Positions 1 to 8,168 of a stretch of DNA of 64,000 nt are shown in pieces. The notes under the pieces are model-generated. The model saw only the letters and a list, made by a program, of their open reading frames with translations. It searched no databases and was not told where the DNA came from. How positions within the stretch are numbered: position 1 is the first letter of the stretch; every line of letters starts with the position of its first letter. This stretch comes from Streptomyces sp. NK08204 (GTDB lineage: Bacteria; Actinomycetota; Actinomycetes; Streptomycetales; Streptomycetaceae): assembly GCF_020400585.1 (NCBI RefSeq), contig NZ_JAINVF010000025.1, positions 1 through 64,000 on the forward strand. Direction: 5' to 3'. The position numbers were made by a program, and so were the translations under genes.

Positions 1-7
1 TCCTTTT

Positions 8-53
8 AAAGCTCCGGCTCTTGGGCACACAGCCCGAGAGCCGGAGCTTTTTT
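8..53. terminator. Intrinsic terminator hairpin
   Basis: A 19-bp stem (8-26 with 32-50, one G-T pair) closes a 5-nt ACACA loop and runs straight into a T tract. It is a strong factor-independent terminator for a gene left of the window, and isolates the phosphatidyltransferase gene that starts at 110. Confidence 0.93.
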
Positions 54-109
54 GCGTTGAGGTAGGGTCAGGGGGCACCGTTGACTCGTTTCGCACAGGA
101 GGCCCCCGG

Positions 110-718
110 GTGGAGGTCCAGGAGACCCGTGTCCAGACAGACCGGGTCCTCACCATCCCCAACATCCTCAGCATGGCCCGGCTCGCCGGCGTGCCCCTGT
201 TCCTGTGGTTGATCCTCAGGCCGGAGTTCGGAGGCCCCCACAGCGATGGGTGGGCCCTTCTCGTGCTGGCACTGAGCGGAGTCAGCGACTACCTGGACGG
301 CAAGCTCGCCCGGCGCTGGAATCAGATCAGCAGCCTCGGCAGGCTCCTCGATCCGGCCGCCGACCGGCTGTACGTCCTTTCCACACTCCTCGGTCTCACA
401 TGGCGGGACATCCTGCCGATCTGGTTGACCGCAGTACTGCTCCTGCGAGAACTGGTTCTGCTGGTGATGGTGGGTATCCTCAGGCGCCACGGATATCCGC
501 CGCCCCAGGTGAACTTCCTGGGGAAAGCCGCTACCTTCAACTTGATGTATGCCTTCCCGCTCCTGCTCCTCAGCGACGGAAGTGGTTGGATCGCGTCACT
601 CGCCGCTGTTTTCGGATGGGCGTTCGCCGGATGGGGTACAACCCTCTACTGGTGGGCAGGAGTGCTCTACATGGTGCAAGTCCGCCGATTGGTTCGTGCG
701 GACGCCATGGCCGATTGA
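110..718 (+). CDS. CDP-alcohol phosphatidyltransferase family membrane protein
   Basis: This 202-residue integral membrane enzyme should transfer a phosphatidyl group from CDP-diacylglycerol to an alcohol such as glycerol phosphate or inositol phosphate. The family signature DG-x2-AR-x8-G-x3-D-x3-D is complete (D63, G64, A67, R68, G77, D81, D85), and hydrophobic segments surround it. The GTG start at 110 follows an AGGAGG-type ribosome site at 96-101. In mycobacteria the gene at this place in the same neighbourhood is annotated pgsA2 (Rv1822), from memory. The alcohol acceptor cannot be read from the sequence, so phosphatidylglycerophosphate synthase is only one possibility. Confidence 0.92.
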   Translation: MEVQETRVQTDRVLTIPNILSMARLAGVPLFLWLILRPEFGGPHSDGWALLVLALSGVSDYLDGKLARRWNQISSLGRLLDPAADRLYVLSTLLGLTWRDILPIWLTAVLLLRELVLLVMVGILRRHGYPPPQVNFLGKAATFNLMYAFPLLLLSDGSGWIASLAAVFGWAFAGWGTTLYWWAGVLYMVQVRRLVRADAMAD

Positions 719-832
719 GCTCAGCGATTGTCCGGACGTAGCGCTTCGATGGCCCGTGATGGAAAAGTGCGGGACAATCTGAACGGGTGAAGTCGGCTAG
801 ACCGTCGTCTCTTGGAGGAGGACGCTTCCGAC

Positions 833-3328
833 ATGAAGGCCGTCGTGATGGCCGGAGGCGAAGGCACGCGCCTGCGCCCCATGACCTCTAGCATGCCCAA
901 GCCGCTCCTGCCCGTGGCGAACCGCCCGATCATGGAGCACGTGCTGCGGCTGCTCAAAAAGCACGGACTCAACGAGACCGTTGTCACCGTGCAGTTCCTG
1001 GCATCGCTCGTCAAGAACTACTTCGGCGACGGCGAGGAGCTCGGAATGGAGCTCACGTACGCCAATGAGGAGAAGCCACTCGGTACCGCCGGAAGCGTGA
1101 AAAACGCCGAAGAGGCGTTGAAGGACGATACTTTTCTCGTCATCTCCGGTGATGCCCTGACCGACTTCGACCTCACCGATCTGATCAATTTCCACAAGGA
1201 GAAGGGCGCACTGGTCACGGTCTGTCTGACCCGTGTGCCCAATCCGCTGGAGTTCGGCATCACGATCATCGACGAAGAAGGAAAGGTCGAGCGTTTCCTG
1301 GAGAAGCCGACCTGGGGGCAGGTCTTCTCCGACACGGTCAACACGGGCATCTATGTCATGGAGCCCGAGGTCTTCAACTACGTCGAGCCCGACGTGCCCG
1401 TCGACTGGTCCGGCGATGTCTTCCCGCAACTGATGAAGGAAGGCAAGCCCATCTACGGCTACGTCGCCGAGGGCTACTGGGAGGACGTCGGTACCCACGA
1501 GAGCTACGTGAAGGCCCAGGCGGACGTCCTCGAAGGCAAGGTCGACGTCGACATCGACGGATTCGAGATATCCCCGGGCGTATGGGTGGCCGAAGGCGCC
1601 GAGGTGCATCCCGACGCGCTGCTGCGAGGTCCGCTGTACATCGGCGACTACGCGAAGGTCGAGGCCGGCGCGGAGATCCGGGAACACACCGTCGTCGGGT
1701 CCAACGTCGTCGTCAAGAGCGGTGCTTTCCTGCACAAGGCCGTCGTGCACGACAACGTGTACGTCGGGCAGCACAGCAACCTCCGCGGCTGTGTCGTCGG
1801 TAAGAACACCGACATCATGCGCGCCGCCCGGATCGAGGACGGCGCCGTCATCGGCGACGAGTGCCTGATCGGCGAGGAATCGATCGTTCAGGGCAACGTC
1901 CGGGTCTATCCGTTCAAGACCATCGAGGCCGGTGCCTTCGTCAACACCTCCGTCATCTGGGAGTCCCGCGGACAGGCAAACCTCTTCGGCGCCCGTGGCG
2001 TGTCCGGAATCCTCAACGTGGAGATCACACCCGAACTGGCCGTGCGGCTGGCCGGCGCCTACGCGACGACCCTCAAGAAAGGCTCCACCGTCACCACCGC
2101 CCGTGACCACTCCCGAGGCGCCCGTGCGCTCAAACGGGCCGTCATTTCCGCGCTCCAGGCCAGCGCCATCGACGTACGGGACCTGGAGAACGTGCCGCTG
2201 CCCGTGGCACGGCAGCAGACCGCGCGGGGCAGTGCCGGCGGCATCATGATCCGGACCTCCCCGGGGGTCCCGGACTCCGTCGACATCATGTTCTTCGACG
2301 GGCAGGGAGCGGACCTGTCGCAGGCCAGCCAGCGCAAGCTGGACCGGGTTTTCGCGCGCCAGGAGTACCGGCGGGCGTTCCCCGGCGAGATCGGTGATCT
2401 CTACTTCCCCGCGAGTGTCTTCGACTCGTACACCGGCTCGCTGCTGCGCAATGTCGACACGACGGGCATCGCCGAGGCCGGGCTGAAGGTCGTCGTGGAC
2501 GCCTCCAACGGCAGCGCCGGACTGGTCCTGCCCAGCCTGCTCGGCAAGCTGGGAGTGGACTCGCTGACCATCAACCCCGGCCTGGACGAGTCCAGGCCCA
2601 CGGAGACGGCCGAGATGCGCCGGAAGGGGCTGGAACGGCTCGGTGAGATCGTGGCGTCCTCCGGAGCCGCGTTCGGCGTCCGGTTCGACCCTGTGGGCGA
2701 GCGGCTGTCGCTCGTGGACGAGAAGGGCCGGATCATCGAGGACGACCGGGCGCTGCTCGTGATGCTGGACCTGGTGGCGGCCGAGCGGCGCAGCGGCCGG
2801 GTGGCGCTGCCCGTGACCACGACCCGGATCGCCGAGCAGGTGGCCGCCTACCACGGCACCCAGGTCGCATGGACCACCACATCCCCCGACGACCTCACGC
2901 GCGTGGGGCGTGAGGAAGGGACCATCTTCGGCGGCGACGGTACGGGCGGGTTCATCGTCCCCGAGTTCAGCGGTGTCTACGACGGCACGGCGGCCTTCGT
3001 ACGGTTGATCGGGCTGGTCGCGCGGACGCAGCTCACGCTGAGCCAGATCGACGCGCGGATTCCGCGGGCGCATGTCCTCAAACGGGATCTCGCGACACCG
3101 TGGGCCGTCAAGGGACTGGTGATGCGGCGGGTGGTCGAGGCCGCCGGAGACCGCTTCGTCGACACGACCGACGGCGTGCGGGTCGTGGAGACCGACGGGC
3201 GCTGGGCGCTGGTGCTGCCGGACCCGGCCGAGGCGGTCACGCATTTGTGGGCCGAAGGGCCCGACGACGCCTCCGCGCAGGCCTTGCTGGACGAGTGGTC
3301 GTCCGTCGTGGACAGCGCCGGACGGTAA
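833..3328 (+). CDS. Sugar-nucleotide pyrophosphorylase fused to a degenerate phosphomannomutase domain
   Basis: The 831-residue protein opens with a nucleotidyltransferase domain (residues 1 to about 235, GGEGTRLRP motif at 8-16, PKPLLPV at 22-28). A left-handed beta-helix of hexapeptide repeats follows (about 250-370), then a phosphohexomutase-like region. It is usually annotated mannose-1-phosphate guanylyltransferase and would make an NDP-sugar for cell-envelope glycans. The ATG at 833 follows GGAGGAG at 814-820; an upstream in-frame TTG at 812 overlaps that site and is rejected. In the mutase half the usual TASHNP is replaced by RTSPGV (474-479), the metal loop DGDxDR by DPVGER (619-624), and the sugar loop by GGDGTGG (from 700). 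Mutase activity is therefore unlikely, and the domain may be structural or regulatory. Confidence 0.9.
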   Translation: MKAVVMAGGEGTRLRPMTSSMPKPLLPVANRPIMEHVLRLLKKHGLNETVVTVQFLASLVKNYFGDGEELGMELTYANEEKPLGTAGSVKNAEEALKDDTFLVISGDALTDFDLTDLINFHKEKGALVTVCLTRVPNPLEFGITIIDEEGKVERFLEKPTWGQVFSDTVNTGIYVMEPEVFNYVEPDVPVDWSGDVFPQLMKEGKPIYGYVAEGYWEDVGTHESYVKAQADVLEGKVDVDIDGFEISPGVWVAEGAEVHPDALLRGPLYIGDYAKVEAGAEIREHTVVGSNVVVKSGAFLHKAVVHDNVYVGQHSNLRGCVVGKNTDIMRAARIEDGAVIGDECLIGEESIVQGNVRVYPFKTIEAGAFVNTSVIWESRGQANLFGARGVSGILNVEITPELAVRLAGAYATTLKKGSTVTTARDHSRGARALKRAVISALQASAIDVRDLENVPLPVARQQTARGSAGGIMIRTSPGVPDSVDIMFFDGQGADLSQASQRKLDRVFARQEYRRAFPGEIGDLYFPASVFDSYTGSLLRNVDTTGIAEAGLKVVVDASNGSAGLVLPSLLGKLGVDSLTINPGLDESRPTETAEMRRKGLERLGEIVASSGAAFGVRFDPVGERLSLVDEKGRIIEDDRALLVMLDLVAAERRSGRVALPVTTTRIAEQVAAYHGTQVAWTTTSPDDLTRVGREEGTIFGGDGTGGFIVPEFSGVYDGTAAFVRLIGLVARTQLTLSQIDARIPRAHVLKRDLATPWAVKGLVMRRVVEAAGDRFVDTTDGVRVVETDGRWALVLPDPAEAVTHLWAEGPDDASAQALLDEWSSVVDSAGR

Positions 3329-3436
3329 AACCCGCAGCACGCGTGCGTGCCGGACACGTGTCTCCCCGGGGGGCCTGTCCGGCACGCCGGTGGGGCCGTT
3401 CGAAGGTACTGCTCGCGACATGCGACGATGTGCGGC

Positions 3437-4336
3437 ATGCCGCAGCAACCCCCCATTCGGAGCAGCCCCACCCGGCCGCGTCCGGACGCGTCGATGTCGT
3501 TGATCACCAACGTCATGGACCACAGCCTCGACGACGGGTACGCCGAGGCCGCAGCCCGGAAGCAGTCGCAGGGCGAAGGCGGCATGCCGAAAACGCTCAG
3601 GGCGAAACTGGGGCTGGCCGTCGGCCTGGTCCTCGCCGCACTGGTCGTCACGGTGGGCGCGGCCCAAGCGCGCGTCGCGGCGCCCGTGGTGGCCAAGGAG
3701 CGCCAGGAGCTGATCGACCGCATCGACCGCCAGACCTCGGACGCGGACAAGCTCGAGCGCACCGTGGACAAGCTGCGTGATGATGTCGCCGCGCGCCAGC
3801 GGGCGGCCCTGAAGCGCAGCGGTGGGAATCCGCCCCTGGTGGACATCCTGTCGGGTGCCACCGCGGTGCACGGACCCGGTGTCAAGCTGGTCGTGGACGA
3901 CGCCAAGGAAGCCAGCACCGGAGGCGACGGCACCGACCCGCGCGAGACCTCCGGGTTCTCCGACAACGGGCGGGTACGCGACCGTGACATGCAGCGCGTG
4001 GTCAACGGTCTGTGGTCCTCCGGCGCCGAGGCCGTCTCCATCAACGGGCAGCGGCTGACGGCCCTGTCCGCGATCAGGGCTGCGGGGGACGCGATACTGG
4101 TCGACAACAAGCCGCTGGTGCCGCCGTACACCGTGCTGGCGGTGGGGGACGGGGAAAGGCTGAGCACCAGGTTCCAGAACAGTGCCGACGGCCTCTACCT
4201 GCATGCCCTGGAGGAGAACTTCGGCATCCGCGCCACCATCTCCACACAGGGCGACGTCACGCTGCCCGCCGCACCGAGCCTGACCGTACGCACCGCACAG
4301 CCGACCACCGAGAAATCTGAGAAGGGCACATCGTGA
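3437..4336 (+). CDS. DUF881 family membrane-anchored protein (first copy)
   Basis: About 299 residues: a short cytoplasmic head, one transmembrane segment (LGLAVGLVLAALVVTVGAA), a coiled-coil-like stretch rich in E/R/D and K (about residues 75-115), then the DUF881 domain with the characteristic GAEAVSINGQRL strand. The function is unknown. Its fixed position before a small basic protein and a second DUF881 protein suggests a membrane complex, possibly envelope or division related. The start is uncertain because no good ribosome site lies before 3428, 3437 or 3494; 3437 was chosen because the region after it is typical of the family N-terminus as I remember it. The gene overlaps the next one by 4 nt (GTGA), which implies translational coupling. 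Confidence 0.85.
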   Translation: MPQQPPIRSSPTRPRPDASMSLITNVMDHSLDDGYAEAAARKQSQGEGGMPKTLRAKLGLAVGLVLAALVVTVGAAQARVAAPVVAKERQELIDRIDRQTSDADKLERTVDKLRDDVAARQRAALKRSGGNPPLVDILSGATAVHGPGVKLVVDDAKEASTGGDGTDPRETSGFSDNGRVRDRDMQRVVNGLWSSGAEAVSINGQRLTALSAIRAAGDAILVDNKPLVPPYTVLAVGDGERLSTRFQNSADGLYLHALEENFGIRATISTQGDVTLPAAPSLTVRTAQPTTEKSEKGTS

Positions 4337-4665
4337 TCGCCGTACTGGGCCTCGTCGTGGGAATCGTGGCCGGCCTGTTGGTCCGGCCAGAGGTTCCGGC
4401 GGTCGTCGAGCCGTATCTGCCGATCGCCGTCGTCGCGGCGCTGGACGCGGTCTTCGGTGGCCTGCGGGCCATGCTCGACGGCATCTTCGACGACAAGGTC
4501 TTCGTGGTGTCGTTCCTGTCCAACGTGGTCGTGGCCGCGCTGATCGTCTTCCTCGGCGACAAGTTGGGCGTGGGCGCGCAGCTGTCCACGGGTGTCGTGG
4601 TGGTCCTGGGTATCCGGATCTTCTCCAACGCCGCGGCGATCCGACGGCACGTGTTCCGGGCGTGA
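4333..4665 (+). CDS. sbp: Small basic family protein (Sbp, DUF1290)
   Basis: This 110-residue, very hydrophobic protein has an N-terminal GLVVGIVAGLL segment, a central VAALDAVFGGLRA motif and two further membrane spans. That is the layout of the small basic protein family found between DUF881 genes in actinobacteria and near division genes in other Gram-positives. The GTG start at 4333 overlaps the preceding stop, and its own stop overlaps the next GTG (4662), so three cistrons are coupled in series. The biochemical role is unknown; a membrane scaffold is an inference from context. Confidence 0.88.
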   Translation: MIAVLGLVVGIVAGLLVRPEVPAVVEPYLPIAVVAALDAVFGGLRAMLDGIFDDKVFVVSFLSNVVVAALIVFLGDKLGVGAQLSTGVVVVLGIRIFSNAAAIRRHVFRA

Positions 4666-5561
4666 GACCGATGAGCGACGAGAACAAGCGCCCCGGGCAG
4701 AGTGGCCGGCCCGAGAACAACGAACGGCCCGAGCAGAACGAGTGGTCCGAGAACAGGCTGCGCAGGGAGTTGCCCGACGAGGTGCCCGCGCCCGTCCCCG
4801 CGGGCGGGCAGCCGTCGGCGGAGAAACACGAGGACTCGCTGACCGGCCGGCAGCGGCTGGTCAAGGGCCTGTGGCCGCCGCGTGTGACGCGGGCCCAACT
4901 CATCGTCGCACTGCTGCTGTTCGGCCTCGGCTTCGGCCTGGCCGTGCAGGTGGCGTCGAACAGCGACAGCGACAGCGCGCTGCGCGGCGCCCGGCAGGAA
5001 GATCTTGTGCGCATCCTCGATGAACTGGATTCACGTACGCAGCGTCTTCAGGATGAGAAGCAGGGACTCGACAAGCAGCGCCAGGAGCTGCAGACCAGCT
5101 CCGACCAGGCGGCCGAGGCACGCAAGCAGACCGCCGAGAAGGAGAGGCAACTCGGCATCCTGGCGGGCACCATGGCGGCACAGGGTTCAGGTATCACGAT
5201 GACGATCGAGGACACGAAGGGGACGGTCCAGGCGGACATGCTGCTCGACGCGATCCAGGAGCTGCGCGCGGCCGGTGCGGAGGCGATCCAGGTCAACGGG
5301 GTGCGCGTGGTCGCGAACACTTACTTCGCGGACTCCGGCAAGAGTGTGAGCGTCGACGGGAACAAGATCAGCGCACCCTATCGTTTCAAGGTCATCGGCA
5401 AGCCGCAGGACCTCGAGCCGGCACTGAACATCCCCGGAGGCGTGGTGCAGACTCTCGAGAAGGAGCAGGCCACGGTGACCGTCCAGCAGTCGAGCAAGAT
5501 CGTCGTGGACGCCTTGCGGTCGTCGAAGCGGCCTGACTACGCTCGGTCGTCCTCCCAGTGA
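4662..5561 (+). CDS. DUF881 family membrane-anchored protein (second copy)
   Basis: A 299-residue paralogue of the protein encoded at 3437-4336. It has a hydrophilic Asn/Glu/Arg-rich N-terminus, one transmembrane helix (LIVALLLFGLGFGLAV), a long E/K/Q-rich coiled coil (about residues 115-160) and a DUF881 domain containing GAEAIQVNGVRV. Translation probably begins at GTG 4662, overlapping the sbp stop, although ATG 4671 is also in frame. It is the last member of the coupled DUF881-sbp-DUF881 set. The function is unknown; the paired anchored coiled coils suggest a heteromeric membrane assembly. Confidence 0.88.
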   Translation: MRPMSDENKRPGQSGRPENNERPEQNEWSENRLRRELPDEVPAPVPAGGQPSAEKHEDSLTGRQRLVKGLWPPRVTRAQLIVALLLFGLGFGLAVQVASNSDSDSALRGARQEDLVRILDELDSRTQRLQDEKQGLDKQRQELQTSSDQAAEARKQTAEKERQLGILAGTMAAQGSGITMTIEDTKGTVQADMLLDAIQELRAAGAEAIQVNGVRVVANTYFADSGKSVSVDGNKISAPYRFKVIGKPQDLEPALNIPGGVVQTLEKEQATVTVQQSSKIVVDALRSSKRPDYARSSSQ

Positions 5562-5751
5562 ACCGACGGTGCATGGGGGCGATCCGGCAGGGGCATGAGG
5601 TTGCGGGGGGTCGGCGCACCGAAGGAGTGGTGCGTGGTGGAAACTGTTTGGCGGATACGGACGTTGTCAGGATGTCCGGATCGGCCGGTGTAGGCAATCA
5701 GGGTTCGTCCTGCCCCACGGGCGGGTCTGTTTCGGTCAAGGGGAATCGCCC

Positions 5752-6579
5752 GTGAAGTTGTTTGCGAAGTTGTTCGGCAAGAGCGCGCGAGAGGGCAGCG
5801 CCAACGCGACCGCTCGCCATCGCGCACAGCCAGACGCGGAGGGCCAGCGCCCTCTGTTCCGGGACCAGGTCGCTGGTCCGGGCGGTGACATTTCGGGAGG
5901 TCAGGGCGCGGCGTCTGTTGACCCTGCCCAGTCCGGCGGCATAGGTTTCGGGCAACCGCCAACCTCAAGCGCGGGTGGAGGGTTTGCCCCCGACCCGTAC
6001 GCGTCCAACGCCCCGGCGGGGCAGCCGCAGGAGGGTCCGTCCATGTCGGTCCTGGTGTGTACGAGGTGCGGTAACCGCAACGGGGCGAACGCCCGCTTCT
6101 GCTCCAACTGCGGTGCGCCGCTGCGCCCCGGAGTGGCGCCGGAGCGCGCGTCCGAGACGACGTCCACGATCTCCATCTCGGGCCTCGAGGCATACGACGC
6201 GGAGGTGACCGGCCAGACGCCGCTGCCGATGCTGTCGCCCGAGGCGCAGGCCGCGGTCGACGCGCTGCCGCTGGGCTCGGCGCTGCTCGTGGTGCGCCGC
6301 GGGCCGAACTCGGGCAGCCGCTTCCTGCTGGACGCCGACCTCACCACGGCCGGCCGTCACCCGCAGAGCGACATCTTCCTGGACGACGTGACGGTCTCCC
6401 GTCGGCACGTGGAGTTCCGGCGGTCTCCGGACGGCTCGTTCACCGTGGCCGACGTGGGCAGCCTGAACGGCACGTACGTCAACCGGGAGCGGATCGACCA
6501 GGTCGCCCTGTCGACCGGTGACGAGGTGCAGATCGGCAAGTACCGGCTGGTGTTCTACGCGAGCCGGCAGGGCATCTGA
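5752..6579 (+). CDS. FHA-domain signalling protein, GarA/OdhI-like, with zinc ribbon
   Basis: The 275-residue protein has a disordered Gly/Pro-rich N-terminus, a zinc ribbon (C103, C106, C117, C120), an ETTS segment (135-138) and a C-terminal FHA domain (about 180-270; G201-R202, S216-R217-R218-H219, N239). GarA/OdhI proteins carry an ETT motif that is phosphorylated by Ser/Thr kinases, and their FHA domain then binds intramolecularly or inhibits 2-oxoglutarate dehydrogenase. The same motif and gene order here argue for a GarA orthologue controlling central carbon and glutamate metabolism. The long N-terminus and zinc ribbon differ from the short mycobacterial GarA. The GTG start at 5752 follows AAGGGGA. 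Confidence 0.88.
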   Translation: MKLFAKLFGKSAREGSANATARHRAQPDAEGQRPLFRDQVAGPGGDISGGQGAASVDPAQSGGIGFGQPPTSSAGGGFAPDPYASNAPAGQPQEGPSMSVLVCTRCGNRNGANARFCSNCGAPLRPGVAPERASETTSTISISGLEAYDAEVTGQTPLPMLSPEAQAAVDALPLGSALLVVRRGPNSGSRFLLDADLTTAGRHPQSDIFLDDVTVSRRHVEFRRSPDGSFTVADVGSLNGTYVNRERIDQVALSTGDEVQIGKYRLVFYASRQGI

Positions 6580-6620
6580 CCTCCCCCGGACCCTGTCCGG
6601 GGGGACCCCAGGGAAGGTCC

Positions 6621-7358
6621 ATGCTTCAAACACCGAGCGGCGGTGCCGGAAGCGGTACCGCCGCCAGGGACAGTGGGCTGATGAGCATCGGCACGGTGCT
6701 GCACGCGTTGCGCGACGAGTTCCCCGAAGTCACCATCTCCAAGATCCGCTTCCTGGAGTCGGAGGGGCTCATCGAGCCGCAGCGGACCCCGTCCGGGTAC
6801 CGCAAGTTCAGCGCCGGGGACGTCGAGCGCCTCGGCCATGTCCTCAGAATGCAGCGGGACCACTACCTGCCGCTCAAGGTCATCCGTGAGTATCTGGAAG
6901 CCATGGAGCGCGGCGAGGACGTCTCGCTGCCCCTGGTGGGGCGCCAGCGCACCAAGGACGATCCGCGGGAGCCGGACGAGGGACCCACGGTGGCCCGGAT
7001 CGGGCGGGCCGAGCTGCTGGCGGCGGCGGAGGTCGAGGAGAGCGATCTCGAGGAGTGGGAGTCGTACGGGCTCATCGCTCCGCTCGAGGACGGGGCGTAC
7101 GACGCCGAGGCCGTCACCGTGGCGACACTCGTGGCGGAACTGGGCCGCTTCGGCATCGAACCGCGCCATCTGCGGGTCATGAAGGCCGCCGCCGACCGGG
7201 AGGCAGGACTCGTCGACCAGGTGGTGGCCCCGCTGAAGCGCCACCGGAACCCCCAGACCAGGGCCTATGCCGAGGCCCGTGCGAAGGAGCTGGCGGCGCT
7301 CACCGTCAAGCTGCACGCTGCCCTCGTGCAGACCGCTCTCGGCTTGCGGCTGCCCTGA
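6621..7358 (+). CDS. MerR-family regulator, FtsR-like
   Basis: A 245-residue DNA-binding regulator. A MerR-type winged helix occupies about residues 22-95, with IRFLESEGLI and GYRKFS as the typical recognition and wing segments, followed by a long helical effector region. In mycobacteria the equivalent gene beside garA is Rv1828, and the Corynebacterium relative FtsR activates ftsZ. That link is family knowledge, not visible here. No cysteine cluster for metal sensing is present. The ATG at 6621 follows GGGAAGG. It is co-oriented with the FHA gene only 41 nt upstream and may be cotranscribed. Confidence 0.88.
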   Translation: MLQTPSGGAGSGTAARDSGLMSIGTVLHALRDEFPEVTISKIRFLESEGLIEPQRTPSGYRKFSAGDVERLGHVLRMQRDHYLPLKVIREYLEAMERGEDVSLPLVGRQRTKDDPREPDEGPTVARIGRAELLAAAEVEESDLEEWESYGLIAPLEDGAYDAEAVTVATLVAELGRFGIEPRHLRVMKAAADREAGLVDQVVAPLKRHRNPQTRAYAEARAKELAALTVKLHAALVQTALGLRLP

Positions 7359-7442
7359 GCGGTGGGCCTCCTGGCCTGCGGATCGGGCACCTGTTCCCGG
7401 CCCGACTACCCAAACGTCCCGGGCACGGCCTAGGGTTGCTGT

Positions 7443-7916
7443 GTGAACGAGCTCGATGTCGTAGGTGTCCGGGTGGAGATGCCCTCCAACCAACCGATCG
7501 TGCTCCTGCGCGAAGTGGGAGGCGACCGCTACCTCCCCATCTGGATCGGGCCGGGGGAGGCGACGGCGATCGCGTTCGCCCAACAGGGCATGGCCCCCGC
7601 GCGACCGCTGACCCACGACCTGTTCAAGGACGTGCTGGAGGCCGTCGGGCAGGAGTTGACCGAGGTACGGATCACCGATCTGCGCGAAGGCGTCTTCTAC
7701 GCCGAACTGGTCTTCGCCAGCGGGGTCGAGGTCAGCGCCCGTCCTTCCGATGCCATAGCGCTGGCCCTGCGCACCGGAACGCCGATCTACGGCAGTGACA
7801 CGGTGCTGGACGATGCGGGCATCGCGATTCCGGACGAGCAGGAGGACGAGGTGGAGAAGTTCCGCGAGTTCCTCGACCAGATCTCGCCCGAGGACTTCGG
7901 CAGCAGCAGCCAGTAG
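7443..7916 (+). CDS. Bifunctional nuclease family protein (DUF151)
   Basis: This 157-residue protein covers the whole DUF151 fold: RVEMPSNQPIVLLRE near the N-terminus, LPIWIGPGEATAIA, and the late SARPSDAIALALR motif typical of the family. Relatives are described as DNase/RNase. The acidic tail (QEDEVEKFREFL) is common in actinobacterial members. A TAGGGT -10-like hexamer at 7431-7436 lies 6 nt before GTG 7443, so the mRNA may be leaderless. The position between two MerR regulators matches mycobacterial Rv1828-Rv1830 (from memory). Confidence 0.9.
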   Translation: MNELDVVGVRVEMPSNQPIVLLREVGGDRYLPIWIGPGEATAIAFAQQGMAPARPLTHDLFKDVLEAVGQELTEVRITDLREGVFYAELVFASGVEVSARPSDAIALALRTGTPIYGSDTVLDDAGIAIPDEQEDEVEKFREFLDQISPEDFGSSSQ

Positions 7917-8082
7917 AACCCCGGCCGGACCAGCGAGTCAGCGGGCCGGCTGGGGAGCTTGCGGCGGCCGGGCCGGCGGCAATTGCCACCGGCCCTTGAG
8001 AGCGTCCTACGGCCTCCCGCGCACGCATTCGGCTAGCCTTTCCCCGCGGTGGGACACGGGAAACCACTCCTAGGGTGATTAT

Positions 8083-8100
8083 CACTCGGCGTGCCGAGTG
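8083..8100. promoter_or_regulatory. 18-bp palindrome, probable MerR-type operator
   Basis: CACTCGGC and GCCGAGTG form perfect 8-bp arms around a 2-nt centre, 69 nt before the start of the MerR gene at 8169 and just upstream of its likely -35. It is a candidate autoregulatory operator. Confidence 0.6.
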
Positions 8101-8109
8101 TGGCGATCG

Positions 8110-8138
8110 TTGACGCACCCCTGGTGACTGCCTACCGT
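8110..8138 (+). promoter_or_regulatory. Vegetative-type promoter of the MerR gene at 8169
   Basis: TTGACG (8110-8115) and TACCGT (8133-8138) are separated by 17 nt, a good match to the principal sigma factor consensus in Streptomyces. Transcription would begin near 8145 and leave a short leader containing GGAGGT at 8159-8164. Confidence 0.65.
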
Positions 8139-8168
8139 CGAGAAGGCAGGTCAAGGACGGAGGTCGGC

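Noticed and set aside
797..5014. A 1405-codon minus-strand open frame
   Set aside because: It is the antisense shadow of the sugar nucleotidyltransferase and DUF881 genes; composition is low-complexity Arg/Gly/Asp/Val with no family motif.
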